Positions 1 through 10,424 of a stretch of 64,000 nt of DNA are shown piece by piece. Numbering within the stretch: the stretch's first letter is position 1; every line of letters starts with the position of its first letter. The DNA comes from Eriocheir sinensis (lineage: Eukaryota > Arthropoda > Malacostraca > Decapoda > Varunidae). The translations under genes were made by a program, and so were the position numbers. A model generated the notes under the pieces. The model did no database searches and was not told the origin of the DNA. It saw only the letters and a list, made by a program, of their open reading frames with translations. The DNA is taken from positions 526,122 through 590,121 of the forward strand of contig NC_066568.1 in NCBI RefSeq assembly GCF_024679095.1. The letters are read 5' to 3'.

Positions 1-624
1 TTTGACTATTTGAATTCTAAAGTGGAGCACATCTTGACACACTCTCCCTTCGCTGAAATCTCCATCTTGGGAGATTTCAATGTTCACCACCAGCTTTGGC
101 TTTCATCCTCTTTCACTGACCAGCCTGGTGAACAAGCCTACAACTTTGCTCTCCTCAACGTCCTAGAGCAGTTGGTTCAGCACCCTACACGTATTCCCGA
201 CTGTCTTGGAGACAGGCCCAACATTCTAGACCTCTTCCTTACCTCTAATCCTTCTGCTTACTCTGTCAAACTGTTCTCTCCGTTGGGCTCCTCCGATCAT
301 AACCTTATTTCTGTTTCCTGTCCTATCGCTCCTGTACATCCTCTGGACCCACCGAAGAGGCGATGCTTCTGGCATTTTGCTTCAGCTCGGTGGGACGACC
401 TGAGGATGTACTTTTCCGATTTCCCGTGGAATGATTACTGCTTCCAGGAGAGAGACCCCTCTGTGTGTGCCCAGCGCATCACAGAGGTGATTGTCTCTGG
501 AATGGAGGCATACATTCCATGTTCTTTCTCTACTCCTCATGCTAAAAAGCCTTGGTTTAATCATGCTTGTTCTCGTGCTATTAAAGATAGAGAGGCAGCT
601 CACAAAAGGTTCCAGAGCCTTTGA
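1..624 (+). pseudogene. AP-endonuclease domain fragment of the Jockey-type ORF2
   Basis: An open frame runs from the window edge to the stop at 622-624. It contains the hallmark endonuclease blocks: a GDFNVHH block near 70-90 (metal-binding Asp/Asn), a [12 protein letters not shown] block near 210-250, and a GSSDHN block near 283-300 with the catalytic SDH. In LINEs this domain nicks the target DNA before reverse transcription. The N-terminal end lies outside the window. After residue ~200 the frame is lost while linker-like sequence continues in another frame, so this is a broken copy. Confidence 0.85.
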
Positions 625-891
625 ACTCCCGCTAACTATGACCTTTACATTTCAGCCCGGAATCGTGCCAAATCTATTCTCCGACTTACCAAAACTTCTT
701 TAATCAATAGAAAATGTCAACACCTTGCTTCTTCTAATTCTTCCCGTGACTTCTGGCATCTAGCCAAAAATATCTCCTCCAATTTCACTTCTTCCTCTTT
801 CCCTCCTCTTCTTAACCCTGATGGCAGCTCTGCCGTCTCATCTGTCTCTAAAGCTGAACTCTTCGCTCAAACTTTCTGTAAGAACTCCACC

Positions 892-1977
892 TTGGACGAT
901 TCTTGGCATATTCCTCCTACTCATCCCCCCTCTGACTCCTTTATGCCTGTTATTAAGATTCTTCCAAATGATGTTTTCTATGCCCTCTCTGGCCCCAACT
1001 CTCAGAAGGCTTATGGACCTGATGGAGTGCCTCCTATTGTCCTTAAAAACTGTGCTTCCGTGCTGACACCCTGCCTGGTCAAACTCATTCGTCTCTGCCT
1101 ATCATCATCTACCTTTCCTTCCTGCTGGAAGTATGCCTTTGTACAGCCTGTGCCTAAGAAGGGTGACCGTTCCAATCCCTCAAACTACCGCCCTATAGCT
1201 TTACTTTCCTGTCTATCTAAAGCTTTTGAATCAATCCTTAACCGGAAGATTCAAAAGCACCTTTCCACTTCTAACCTTCTATCTGATCGCCAGTATGGGT
1301 TCCGCAAGGGGCGTTCTACTGGCGATCTTCTTGCTCTCTTAACTGACTCTTGGTCATCCTCTCTTAGACGTTTCGGTGAAACTTTCTCTGTTGCGCTAGA
1401 CATATCGAAAGCCTTCGATAGAGTCTGGCACAAGTCTTTGCTTTCTAAACTGCCCTCTTTCGGATTCTATCCCTCTCTCTGTTCCTTTATCTCCAGTTTC
1501 CTTTCCGGACGTTCTATCTCTGCGGTGGTAGACGGTCACTGTTCTTCCCCTAAACCTATCAACAGTGGTGTTCCACAGGGCTCTGTCCTATCACCCACTC
1601 TCTTCCTGTTATTCATCAATGATCTTCTTTCCATAACAAACTGTCCTGTCCACTCATACGCCGACGACTCCACTCTGCATTATTCAACTTCTTTCAATAG
1701 AAGACCCTCTCAACAGGAAGTACACGACTCCAGACTGGAGGCTGCAGAACGTTTAACCTCAGACCTTGCTATCATTTCCGATTGGGGCAGAAGAAACCTT
1801 GTGTCCTTCAATGCCTCAAAAACTCAATTTCTCCGTCTATCAACTCGACACAATCTTCCAAACACCTATCCCCTATTCTTCGACAACACTCAGCTATCAC
1901 CATCTTCAACACTAAACATCCTCGGTCTATCCTTTACTCAAAAGCTCAACTGGAAACTTCACATCTCCTCTCGCTAA
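892..1977 (+). pseudogene. Reverse transcriptase domain of the Jockey-type ORF2
   Basis: The 361-codon frame carries the ordered RT motifs: a PDGVPP start-of-domain block near 1017, NYRPIALLSCLSK near 1180-1210, GFRKGRSTGDLL near 1298-1330, the metal-binding Asp of ALDISKAFDRV near 1396-1425, SGVPQGSVLSP near 1564-1595 and the catalytic YADD near 1659-1670. The frame then shifts at ~1975 and the thumb continues to 2119 in another frame. It would copy element RNA at the nicked target. The start shown is only the first convenient codon after a frameshift, not a real initiation site. Confidence 0.88.
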
Positions 1978-2119
1978 ATCAGCTTCCTCGAGGTTGGGGG
2001 TTCTGTATCGTCTCCGCCAGTCCTTCTCCCCAGCGCAGTTGCTATCTATATACAGGGGCCTTGTCCGCCCTCGTATGGAGTATGCATCTCACGTGTGGGG
2101 GGGCTCCATTCACACAGCT

Positions 2120-3077
2120 ACATAAGAACATAAGAACATAAGAACGTTGGAGTCTGCAAGAGGCCGGTAGGCCTATACAAGGCAGCTCCTTTCACCCTAA
2201 GCTCCCGTGTATCTAACCCCACCTAATATCGCTGTCCATGAATTTATCTAATCTATTTTTGAATGTGACAATTGTATTGGCACTCACCACATGACTGCTA
2301 AGCCTATTCCACTCATCCACAACCCTGTTAGTAAACCAATTTTTGCCTATGTCCCTGTTGAATCTGAAGTTATCCAGTTTATACCCATTACTTCGTGTCC
2401 TATCCGGTTCTCTTACCAACAAAGCCTTATGAATGTCTCCCTTATTAAAGCCCTTCATCCATTTATAAACCTCGATCATGTCTCCACGCACCCTTCGCCT
2501 TTCTAGAGAATGCAAGTTTAACTGTTTGAGTCTTTCCTCGTATGGCAAGTTTCTCAATCCCTGAATCATCTTAGTCATCCTCCTCTGCACTGATTCTAAC
2601 ATTTTAATATCCTTTCTATAGTAAGGTGACCAGAACTGAACCGCATAGTCAAGATGAGGTCTAACCAATGCTAAATATAGTTTGAGGAAGACTTCGGCGC
2701 TTCTGTTGCTTACGCTCCTTGAAATAAATCCCAGTACCCTATTTGCTCGATTTCTAGCTTGAATGCATTGTGCCCTTGGACGGAGATCAGAGCTCACTAA
2801 GACCCCTAAATTTCTCTCGCACCCAGACCTGCTTATGAGAGTGTCATTTAAGCAATAGTTGTGAGAGGGGTTGTTCCTACCTACACTCAGAATACTGCAC
2901 TTCCCTACATTGAACTCCATCTGCCATTTATCCGCCCAGTCATACAATCTGTTAGTTCATCCTGGAAAATACTAGTGTCCTGATCCGACTCAATTACTCT
3001 ACCGATCTTGATATCATCTGCAAACTTACTGACATCACTACTAATTCTTGTATCTAAGTCATTGATATAAATAATAA
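2120..3077 (-). mobile_element. CR1-like LINE 3' fragment nested in the Jockey-type element
   Basis: The insertion is flanked by ACAGCT at 2114-2119 and 3078-3083, consistent with a 6-bp target duplication, and removing it restores the reading of the interrupted gene. On its own strand it ends in about three tandem copies of an octamer (TTCTTATG) at 2120-2145. Octamer repeat tails are known for the CR1 clade. It is 5'-truncated at the RT catalytic region, the usual outcome of incomplete target-primed reverse transcription. Confidence 0.85.
2213..3070 (-). pseudogene. RT palm/thumb and C-terminal domain of a CR1-like ORF2 (5' truncated)
   Basis: Reading from 3070 downward, the first recognisable block is FADDIKIG, the RT catalytic motif, followed by a WADKWQMEFN block near 2945, the RPHLDYAVQFWSP block near 2650 and a terminal VVDEWNRLSS block near 2290. 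These are typical of the C-terminal half of CR1/L2 ORF2 proteins. There is no start codon because the element is truncated; the frame is otherwise open to the stop at 2213. It was probably inserted fairly recently relative to its battered host element. Confidence 0.85.
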
Positions 3078-3461
3078 ACAGCTCTTCTGGACAGAGTGGA
3101 GTCTAAGGCTCTTCGTCTCATCAGCTCTCCTCCTCCTACTGATAGTCTTCTACCTCTTAAATTCCGTCGCGATGTTGCCTCTCTTTCTATCTTCTATCTA
3201 TATTTCCACGCTGACTGCTCTTCTGAACTTGCTAACTGCATGCCTCCCCCCCTCCCGCGGCCCCGCTGCACACGACTTTCTACTCATGCTCATCCCTATA
3301 CTGTCCAAACCCCTTATGCAAGAGTTAACCAGTATCTTCACTCTTTCATCCCTCACGCTGGTAAACTCTGGAACAATCTTCCTTCATCTGTATTTCCTCC
3401 TGCCTACGACTTGAACTCTTTCAAGAGAAGGGTATCAGGACACCTCTCCTCCCGAAATTGA
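3078..3461 (+). pseudogene. C-terminal part of the Jockey-type ORF2 after the nested insertion
   Basis: This resumes the ORF2 reading interrupted at 2119 and ends at the stop at 3459-3461. It contains the conserved late block with HAGKLWNNLPSSVF near 3355-3390 and a DLNSFKRRVSGHL end typical of this LINE type. Sequence 3462-3570 is the 3' untranslated region, rich in T, before the A-run. Confidence 0.82.
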
Positions 3462-3583
3462 CCTCTCTTTCGGCCACCTCTTTGGATTCTTTTTTAGGAG
3501 CAGCGAGTAGCGGGCTTTTTTTTTATTATTGTTTCCTTTTTTGTGCCCTTGAGCTGTCTCCTTTGTTGTAAAAAAAAAAAATC

Positions 3584-3925
3584 GTTTAGAATGTCGGTCT
3601 AGAAACAGCGGGGATGGTGGTAGTGGTACTGTATGTCTGATTAAGCCTTCCAGTAACTCTTAATTATGGTTAAAAAGCTTTGTGAGACTGTACAGGTCTA
3701 CGCTTGCTGGTCTAGGCATGCGCAGTTCACGAGAGACCAGTGTTTGTAAACAAAAGCGCCAGCTTTTGACGGTGGGGACGCCAAATAACACAACACCGGT
3801 TCAGGTGTTTCTAGTATTACCGTCCATAGGTACGTTTCAACGTGTGGTTTTCAGGTTTTGTAAGTTTTCTAAAATACAGATAATGAAAATTGAATTCATC
3901 TATGTTTTTATTTGAAATGTCAATA
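3584..3925. other. Unassigned sequence
   Basis: No credible coding region or repeat was recognised. A 77-codon open frame at 3682-3915 has no recognisable motif and is not called. Confidence 0.5.
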
Positions 3926-4112
3926 TTGTATCGTTTTCGCCTATCGGACTTATCGCTAGCTAGTATCGAAATTGTGGATTTCTATCGGTATCGGTTATCG
4001 GTTATCGCCTCTATTTGTGTCTCCAGTTAACGAATATTGGTTATCACCGATAAGGTTTTCCATAATCAGTTATCGGTTATCGGGAATAAGATTTTCTGTT
4101 ATCGTGCCCAGC
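3926..4112. repeat. TATCGG/TTATCGG-rich degenerate repeat, possible MITE end
   Basis: Many copies of TATCG and GTTATCGG occur in both perfect and degenerate form, and the block ends with TTATCGTGCCCAGC at about 4099-4112, exactly where the RTE-like element stops. Similar internal repeats occur in some arthropod hAT-type MITEs that begin with GCTGGGCACGATAAC-like termini; that link is from general knowledge. No matching left terminus or target duplication was found, so the class is not proven. Confidence 0.5.
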
Positions 4113-4880
4113 AATGGGGACGACCAGCCCCCTCTTCCAGTCAGCAGGAATGGTACCGGGCAGTCAAGACAGCATGAAACCCGTGAATCGTGGCCTACCT
4201 CCAGCTTTGAGCAGTTCCGCACTGATGTTACAGGCGCCAGGTGCCTTCCCACCCCTCATCTTGGCCACAGCCTCTCTGACCTCGCCGAGAGAGGATGGGC
4301 TTTCGTCAATGGGTGGGTCAGCATCCGCCACCTGCAACCCAGCAACTGGAAGCTGCCCACGTGGAGGGTCCACTATGCACAGCTGCTCAAAGTACTCAGC
4401 CCAACGAGCCCGCTGCCCATCCATGTCCGACACGAGGCAGCCGTCAGCTGTTCGGATAGCGCTCACCTGAGAGGAAGACTTGGAGCGGAGCTTCTTTAGG
4501 GCTCGGTAGGCAGGTCGGAGGTCATTCGTATTTAAATGGCCCTCGACCTCCTCGGCGAGAGCCCTGACATACCTCTCCTTGTCTCTCCTCAGGAGAGCTC
4601 TAGTCCTACGTGACAGAGCCCTGTATTGGTCCCGGTTCCCAGCTAGTCTGGCAGCGCGACTCTCCTCGATATTCTCCAGCGTCTCCACCGAGGCAAAGCC
4701 ACTCCTAGATCTCGGGCGCTCTCCAATGCACTTCTTGGCAGCTTGCAGATTTTCGCGTTTGAAGGTATCCCACAGTTCTACAGGGTCCTCCAGGGTGCCG
4801 AGCACTTCAAACCGATTTGAGACTGTTACTGCATACTCCTGAGCACATGCCAGGTCCTTCAGCCTCTCGAGATGGAACAC
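4113..4880 (-). pseudogene. RTE-like EN-RT linker and first RT block
   Basis: The frame covers the basic helical linker between endonuclease and RT, with blocks RRDKERYVRALAEEVE near 4565 and ARWAEYFEQLC near 4400, then the RT entry block KMRGGKAPGACNISAELLK near 4225-4265. A frameshift near 4175 is followed by a PADWKRGLVVPI-like reading that is cut off at ~4113. The YxDD motif and all later RT motifs are absent. Confidence 0.8.
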
Positions 4881-4904
4881 AGTAGTGTTGCATTTCGAGA
4901 TTCT

Positions 4905-6148
4905 TGTTGACCTGACATGAAGTTGAGTGTAGCAACAACAAGCCTGTAATCAGTTGCAAAGAACTCAACACTCCGGTAAACCCTGCAGTTCTGGAGGATC
5001 CTCCAACGAGTACTTACGAGAATGTGGTCGTTCTCCTTAGCTACCCCTCCGGCATCGCTGTACCAAATCCAGTGGGGCAGCTCTGGTTTCTGGTACCAGG
5101 AACCCGCAATTCTCAACCTTCTGGATTTTGCAAAATTCAGGAGGAGAGAGCTGTTGATGTTACTGGTACCAGATCCATGGGCACCAACACATAGCTCGTA
5201 GCCAACCCTGTCAGTGCCAGTAGTAGCATTTGAAGTCGCCCAGGACAATGAGTGTGTCCCGGGGAGGGCACTGGTCTAATACGCAGTCGAGTTTGGCGTA
5301 GAACGTCTCCTTCTCGTCAGTTTCACGCATCTCGGTAGAAGCGTACACTGCAACAAGAGACATGAAGCCCAGTGTGTGCTTCAGCCTCATCCGCATTATA
5401 CGCTCATCAACCGGAGCAACCTCAACCACAAATGGCCGCAGTTTGCTAGAGATGCCCATAGCTACCCCCTTGACATGGAAACCATTGCTCATGCCGGACC
5501 AGTAGAAGGTGTACCCCCCTCACTGATCTCGCCACTTCCAGGCTTCCTTGTCTCAGAGAGTGCTACTATGTTCACCCTCAGTCTTCTGAGCTCATTTACT
5601 AGGTAAGGCAGTCGATCATCGTCCGAGAGGCTCCGAACGTTCCAGGAACCCACATGCAGAGCCCTCCGAAGGTTAACCCCGGGCCCGGTTCTGCGGGCGG
5701 GAGCAGCCTCTGCACCACCCCGGCCACCCCCAAAACAAAAAGAGGGGCTAGGGGGCCCTTCCTCCTTCGAGGTGCAGGGGTCTCGTAGGCTTTGCCCTGC
5801 ACCCGTCACTGACGGCAGGCTCCCCGGATGCGGATGCATCGTGGAAGCCTGCCGCGCGGTCGTGCCCCCCAGCAAGACCGGATCGGGGTCGAAGCTCACG
5901 CCCCGACCCCGACCTCTACTTTTTAATTTGTTTTTGGCTGAGGGAAGTTTTTTTCGTGGGGGAGGGGGTGCAAACCCTTCCCCCAACCAGCCGAAATCAG
6001 GTGCTGGCCTGACTGCTCGCCATAGGGCAGGGACGCAGGACCCCTGGGGGGATCCCCCGTTTACCCAAAGAAAAAAGCATGGACAGAAGAGAAAGAGAAA
6101 GCGGGGGAAAGACAGTTCGGGGGAGGTTGAGGGCGCTGCATTCCTCAT
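4905..6148 (-). pseudogene. RTE-like apurinic endonuclease domain, frameshifted
   Basis: The reading begins with a Pro/Gly/Ser-rich leader, then the endonuclease start GSWNVRSL near 5635, an ALSETRKPGSG block near 5560 (catalytic Glu), and after a frameshift a KGVAMGI block near 5460, an LIVLGDFK block near 5240 (DN/DF metal site) and an NDHILVSTRW block near 5020 that stands where the SDH-type end block is expected, with Asp-Tyr-Arg following near 4960. This is the pattern of RTE-clade proteins, often annotated in genomes as craniofacial development protein 2-like. The true initiator is unclear. Confidence 0.8.
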
Positions 6149-6176
6149 TCAGATAGACCTGCCCCTAACCCGTTGA

Positions 6177-6722
<546 letters not shown>

Positions 6723-6761
6723 CTTTGTATAGCGAGGTACGTAAAATAAGCTGCTATTTAT

Positions 6762-6818
6762 GCGTTAGTAGTAGCAGTAGTAGTAGTAGCCTGCTACTAC
6801 TACTGCTACTACTAACGC
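6762..6818. repeat. Near-perfect inverted repeat (hairpin) built from AGT/ACT triplets
   Basis: The left arm starts GCGTTAGTAGTAGCAG and the right arm is its reverse complement, with almost no loop; about 25 of 28 positions pair. The outer GCGTTA/TAACGC pairs and the internal CAG interruption occur on both arms, so this is a real palindrome and not chance facing of two AGT arrays. Confidence 0.9.
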
Positions 6819-6819
6819 A

Positions 6820-7256
6820 AAAGGCGAGATGGCAACGTTGTTTAAGTTAGCGACATGGCGGCGCTGCTCGGCCTTCCAGCTAATCTCCACAGGGGAGGAC
6901 GACAGGAGGCGAATTTCTGAAATATAAAGTCTGTTTTCTCGGTTATAGATTACTCGTATCTACCACGTTTTCTAGTACAAATTCGTAAGTCCCTCGTGTG
7001 TATTTCCACGGGCGTAAGATAATGCTGGGCGTGTGTGGGCGGAGATATGGAAGTGGGCGTGGAATGTTCCAGGGGAGAACCGGCTCTTGGGGTGGAGGTG
7101 GTGGGCGGGCTAGGAGTAGTGTGGGCGTTTTAAATCTAGTTTGGGTGGCTTGGAGACTCTGTGTGTTCATGGATATGAACCTCATAGGACGATAGGGCGG
7201 GTTTGGGAGCCTCAGTGCGGGCGTGTGGGTGGCTTACAAGTGCTTTCCCCGAACTA
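6820..7256. other. Unassigned G-rich sequence
   Basis: G-rich with repeated GTGGGCG words (7010-7230). Short open frames on both strands have no recognised motif. Confidence 0.5.
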
Positions 7257-8036
7257 AAAAATTACCAAAATTATATTTTTTACATAGATTTACATAGAAA
7301 ATCAGACCACACAGACCCCATGGTCCAGACTAAGTGGTCTGTCCTTAAACCTAAGTGATTCTACATTAATCAGAAGGCTCCAAAACGTTGCATTTCAACT
7401 CTAGTTAATATTAAGTTGAAGTAAGTGACGGTCGAGGTTGTTTTTGAAGGAGTCAATCGTGTTACACTGAACCACTGAAGGTGGGAGCTTATTCCATTCT
7501 CGCACTACAACGTTGGTGTAGAAAATTTTGGTGCAGGCTGAATTTACTTGTCTACATTTGAGTTTTACGCCATTGTTCCTCGTACGCAAAGTGTCATCGA
7601 TCATAAACAATGTTGATCTGTCTACATTCGTGAAACCATTAAGTATTTTAAAACATTCGATCAGTTTTCCTCGGAGGCGACGTTTCTCAAGAGAGAACAT
7701 GTTAAGGGTGGAAAGCCTTTCTTCGTAAGATTTGTTGCGCAACGCAAGGAAGGGATCATTTTTGTTGCCCGACGCTGAACGCCTTCTAATTAAGCAATGT
7801 CCTTTGTATGATTGGGAGACCAAAACTGTACCGCATATTCCAAGTGGGATCTGACTAAACTACTGTAGAGTGGAAGTATTACATCTTTATTCTTGAATAA
7901 AAAGTTTCTTTTAATGAAGCCCAATATTCTGTTCGCTTTATTTGCTGCATCGATGCATTGCCGTGAGAATTTGAGTTTTGACGCGATTTTGACCCCCAAG
8001 TCATTAAAGCATTGAATGCTTTTGAGTTTAACGCCT
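7257..8036 (-). mobile_element. Family X CR1-like LINE, 3' end and RT C-terminus (copy X1)
   Basis: On the minus strand this is the 3' third of family X: the RT C-terminal region (FLFKNKDVILPLY and SHLEYAVQFWSPNH blocks near 7830-7910, VVVREWNKLPPSVVQ near 7460-7510) and the 3' end with the palindromic word AGACCATGGGGTCT-like near 7310-7330 and a TCTATGTAAA repeat tail at 7276-7299. A frameshift near 7780 breaks the frame. Unlike the other five X copies it has no GA array at its 3' end. Its 5' edge is fused to a different LINE. Confidence 0.88.
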
Positions 8037-8600
8037 ACGAAATGGATAATCCGGCCCTGCGCGTAGTTGGCGTCTGTTTGTGTGGCGAATAATGGGGTTG
8101 GGGACGTCAGCAACGGGAGGATCAAAAGGGGAAATAGCAGTCCAGTGGATGTCGGGGAGGCTGAAATTACCTGTGATCCAGATGTGTTTGTCTGCCTGTA
8201 TGCGTGAAAGAGAAATTTGAAGATTGTGTAAATAGTCTGTATTAGTAGAAGGCGGTCTGTAAAAAGCAGCAATAAGAAGAGATTTACAGTTGAAGGTTTG
8301 TAACTGGACCCAGGTGATTTCGCAGTCTGTGTCAAGGTCAGGCCTATGCAGAACACAAAGACCTGGCTTGGTGGCGATGATAACACCGCCACCTTTGCCG
8401 AGGTCTGTCGGGCAGTCTTTACAGAAAACGGTCATACTAAAAGGGGGAGGGAAAAGCTCACTACTGTCAACGTCAGGAGTCAACCAAGTCTCTACTATTA
8501 TGTCAGGGTTATGTGTGGTGATTAGATGGTGTAGTTGGGCTATTTTGTTTTTAATACTACGGAAATTTATTGTTAAAAGTCGGAGGGAAGTGTGGCTATG
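8037..8600 (-). pseudogene. Endonuclease domain of an L2/CR1-like LINE fused upstream of copy X1
   Basis: Reading from ~8590 downward the frame gives an INFRSIKNK start block, ETWLTPD near 8478 (catalytic Glu), a KGGGVIIATK block near 8385, an AAFYRPPSTNTDY block near 8260 and an ITGNFSLPDIHW block near 8150 (GDFN-type motif with Gly-Asn in place of Gly-Asp). The family differs from X in all blocks. The frame ends where X sequence begins near 8036, so the EN of one LINE is joined in the same orientation to the RT C-terminus of another. Confidence 0.78.
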
Positions 8601-9178
8601 ACGTGGTGGTTGATGAAGTAAAGGGATAGGTGAAATTGGTGATGATGAAGAAGAAGGAACGGAAGGGAGTGAAGAAGTAGAGGAGAGAGGGGAAATGGGA
8701 GGCGATGAGCGAAGAGAGGAAAAGGAAATAGAGAGTGGGGGAAAGTGAAAGGGTAGAATAGGGTGAGGGTGATAGGGCAGGCCTAGGGTTGTTAGTAAGG
8801 GAAGTGAGAGGTGAGTGATGAGTCAAGTCTGGCGTACGGAGAGAACGCACCGGTCTGTGTGGGTTGATGGGGCTGGATGTGAAGGATGGAGCAAGGTTGT
8901 GGGAGGTGGCAGGTGTTGAGTGTTTGGGGTTCAGGAGGGGAGTGTGTTGTGTGTCAGGGTTGTATGTGTTGTGTTGATAAAGCGTTTCGAAGGAGTTAAA
9001 TAGTGGAATAGGATCAGCTGAGAAGAATGAGGATGAGAAATTAGGTACGCCGCATCTAATGCAGATCTACGAGACGATATTGTCAACCAATCCACCGTAA
9101 GTCGGCGTGAAAAACCCGATACAGCTGACGTGGTACCAGCCAGCATGCTCGGATCTATCACGACACGAATCACACTGG
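8601..9178 (-). other. Upstream region of the L2-like element, unassigned
   Basis: Two minus-strand open frames (8596-8850 and 8931-9173) are Ser/Thr/Pro-rich and lack known motifs. They could be a leader or ORF1 of the L2-like element, because they lie directly upstream in the same orientation; this is inference only. Confidence 0.4.
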
Positions 9179-9182
9179 ATGG

Positions 9183-9559
9183 TGTTATAGTAGGATATCA
9201 ATGTATTATTATTATTTAATATCACCACGAATTAGGCATACAATTGTCAATGGAAAAAACCCACGACAGATAGATCACGCCACCTTATAGGAATGTCGTC
9301 CGTCAGTGTTTACCGTCCCAGTTTTGTATACTTCGCACTCCGATGGTGCGTGGAGGTCACCTTGACATACGTGACCAATTGTAACAATTATTTTCCAACC
9401 TGTAACTCGCGACTCCTTCACGAGAGTCCGACTGACACACAACGACAGTCGCTCTCGCTCCGTCGCTTCTTGTACATAAAGGCTACGAATATAATTCGCC
9501 TTAAGGAAGCTGAAGTCTTAATCAACACCCTTTAAACGCCCCCCGACAAGCCCGTTACA
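9183..9559. mobile_element. Probable solo LTR (377 bp)
   Basis: The segment begins TGTTATAG, ends CGTTACA, and is flanked on both sides by ATGG (9179-9182 and 9560-9563), matching TG...CA termini and the short target duplication of Ty3/gypsy-type integration. No internal genes are present, as expected after LTR-LTR recombination. With only one copy visible the call rests on termini and the 4-bp duplication, which could be chance. Confidence 0.5.
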
Positions 9560-9657
9560 ATGGCCCTCTGCCCCCACCTCACCGCCTTGCTACAAAGTTG
9601 GCAAGGGTACTTGGGGCAATAGAGTATTTTCACTCACGTGACCTTATGACGTTTTCA

Positions 9658-9665
9658 TGACGTCA
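9658..9665. promoter_or_regulatory. CRE-like palindrome TGACGTCA
   Basis: A perfect TGACGTCA, the consensus site for CREB/ATF proteins, lies 10 bp before a candidate start codon at 9676. A second half-site TGACG-like word is just upstream (9647-9651). Function is inferred from the motif only. Confidence 0.5.
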
Positions 9666-9675
9666 CGAAGTATAC

Positions 9676-9720
9676 ATGGCCGCCACGTGTGACAGTCTAT
9701 CCTTGCTGGGGGACCAGCGA
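9676..9720 (+). CDS. Candidate first coding exon (15 codons) with a consensus splice donor
   Basis: ATG GCC GCC is followed by 12 more codons and then GTAAGTGAG at 9721, a consensus 5' splice site. The CRE-like site lies just upstream. Translation gives a short Ala/Ser/Leu-containing N-terminus without a recognised motif. No downstream exon was identified, so this is a weak call based on signals only. Confidence 0.3.
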
Positions 9721-10424
9721 GTAAGTGAGAGACCGTGCCTCGTTGGGGAATCGTAGTAAATGGAGTACTCCAAATATTATTTGTCGCTCTCTGCTGGACA
9801 GGACTTATTATGAGAGGATGGTCACTTAAGTCAGGCTTAGTTGCCTTAAAACACGGCAGCTTTACGTGGAAACCAAGGCAAGCATTAAAGGAAGAAATGG
9901 CTTTCACAAAGATACGCACTGTCTACATCCCTAACAATGACGACATAGTGCTTCAACAAAGACTTTATCTACATATTTAACAATAAGTGATGTTTTAGAG
10001 AGTGCCAACATTCATCTGCACTTGTACCACCTACCACACAAGCTAACCCACTTGGTCATTCACAAAGCGAGTGTCTACACATATAACTAACTAATATTTG
10101 AACAATGATGCTGGCAACATATCTAATAATGACTAATGTATCAGAGTGCCAACATTCATCATCACTCATACCTACCATACATTAATAACTTTTGGGCTGG
10201 CCACTACTGAATCTAGTCATGAGGAATGAACTCTTAATAAAGGCTAAATAACTTGACAAACAAGTGAAAATTCACTTCACTGTCGTACAATGTCACTAAT
10301 CTTTGCTTGACACCACTGTAATAAACTATCTGAATCTGCAGGTGTGTTTCATGTTGACACTGGAAGCACCTACAAGGACTGAGGAAACACTGTTTCTACT
10401 CGTTATTGTGTATGACTGAAACAT
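9721..10424. other. Unassigned, intron-like AT-rich sequence
   Basis: No convincing coding region. Two short segments repeat the words GAGTGCCAACATTCAT (near 9999 and 10144) and TACCACACAAG/TACCATACAT-like text, suggesting an old local duplication of ~145 bp. Confidence 0.45.

Larger units (their letters stand above)
1..3583 (+). mobile_element. Jockey-type non-LTR retrotransposon, 5'-cut by window edge, split by a nested insertion
   Basis: The element reads endonuclease, reverse transcriptase, C-terminal region, short 3' untranslated region and an A-run at about 3571-3583. It is in two parts, 1-2119 and 3078-3583, because a minus-strand LINE fragment occupies 2120-3077; across the gap the coding sequence is continuous at a shared ACAGCT. 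Frameshifts near 620, 890 and 1975 make it a dead copy. A related fragment of the same RT lies at 57103-57535. Assignment to the Jockey superfamily rests on the EN plus RT order and motif style; the exact clade is uncertain. Confidence 0.85.
4113..6176 (-). mobile_element. RTE-like non-LTR retrotransposon, truncated at its 3' end
   Basis: Read on the minus strand, it runs from a GC-rich leader and endonuclease at ~6150-4905, through a linker at ~4900-4250, to the first RT block, and stops at ~4113. Everything 3' of the first RT block is missing, including the catalytic motif and tail. LINEs normally lose 5' ends, so the missing 3' end implies a later deletion or interruption. At least two frameshifts (near 5500 and 4890) show it is inactive. 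Confidence 0.82.

Noticed and set aside
3682..3915. 77-codon frame as a gene
   Set aside because: No start context, motif or composition support.
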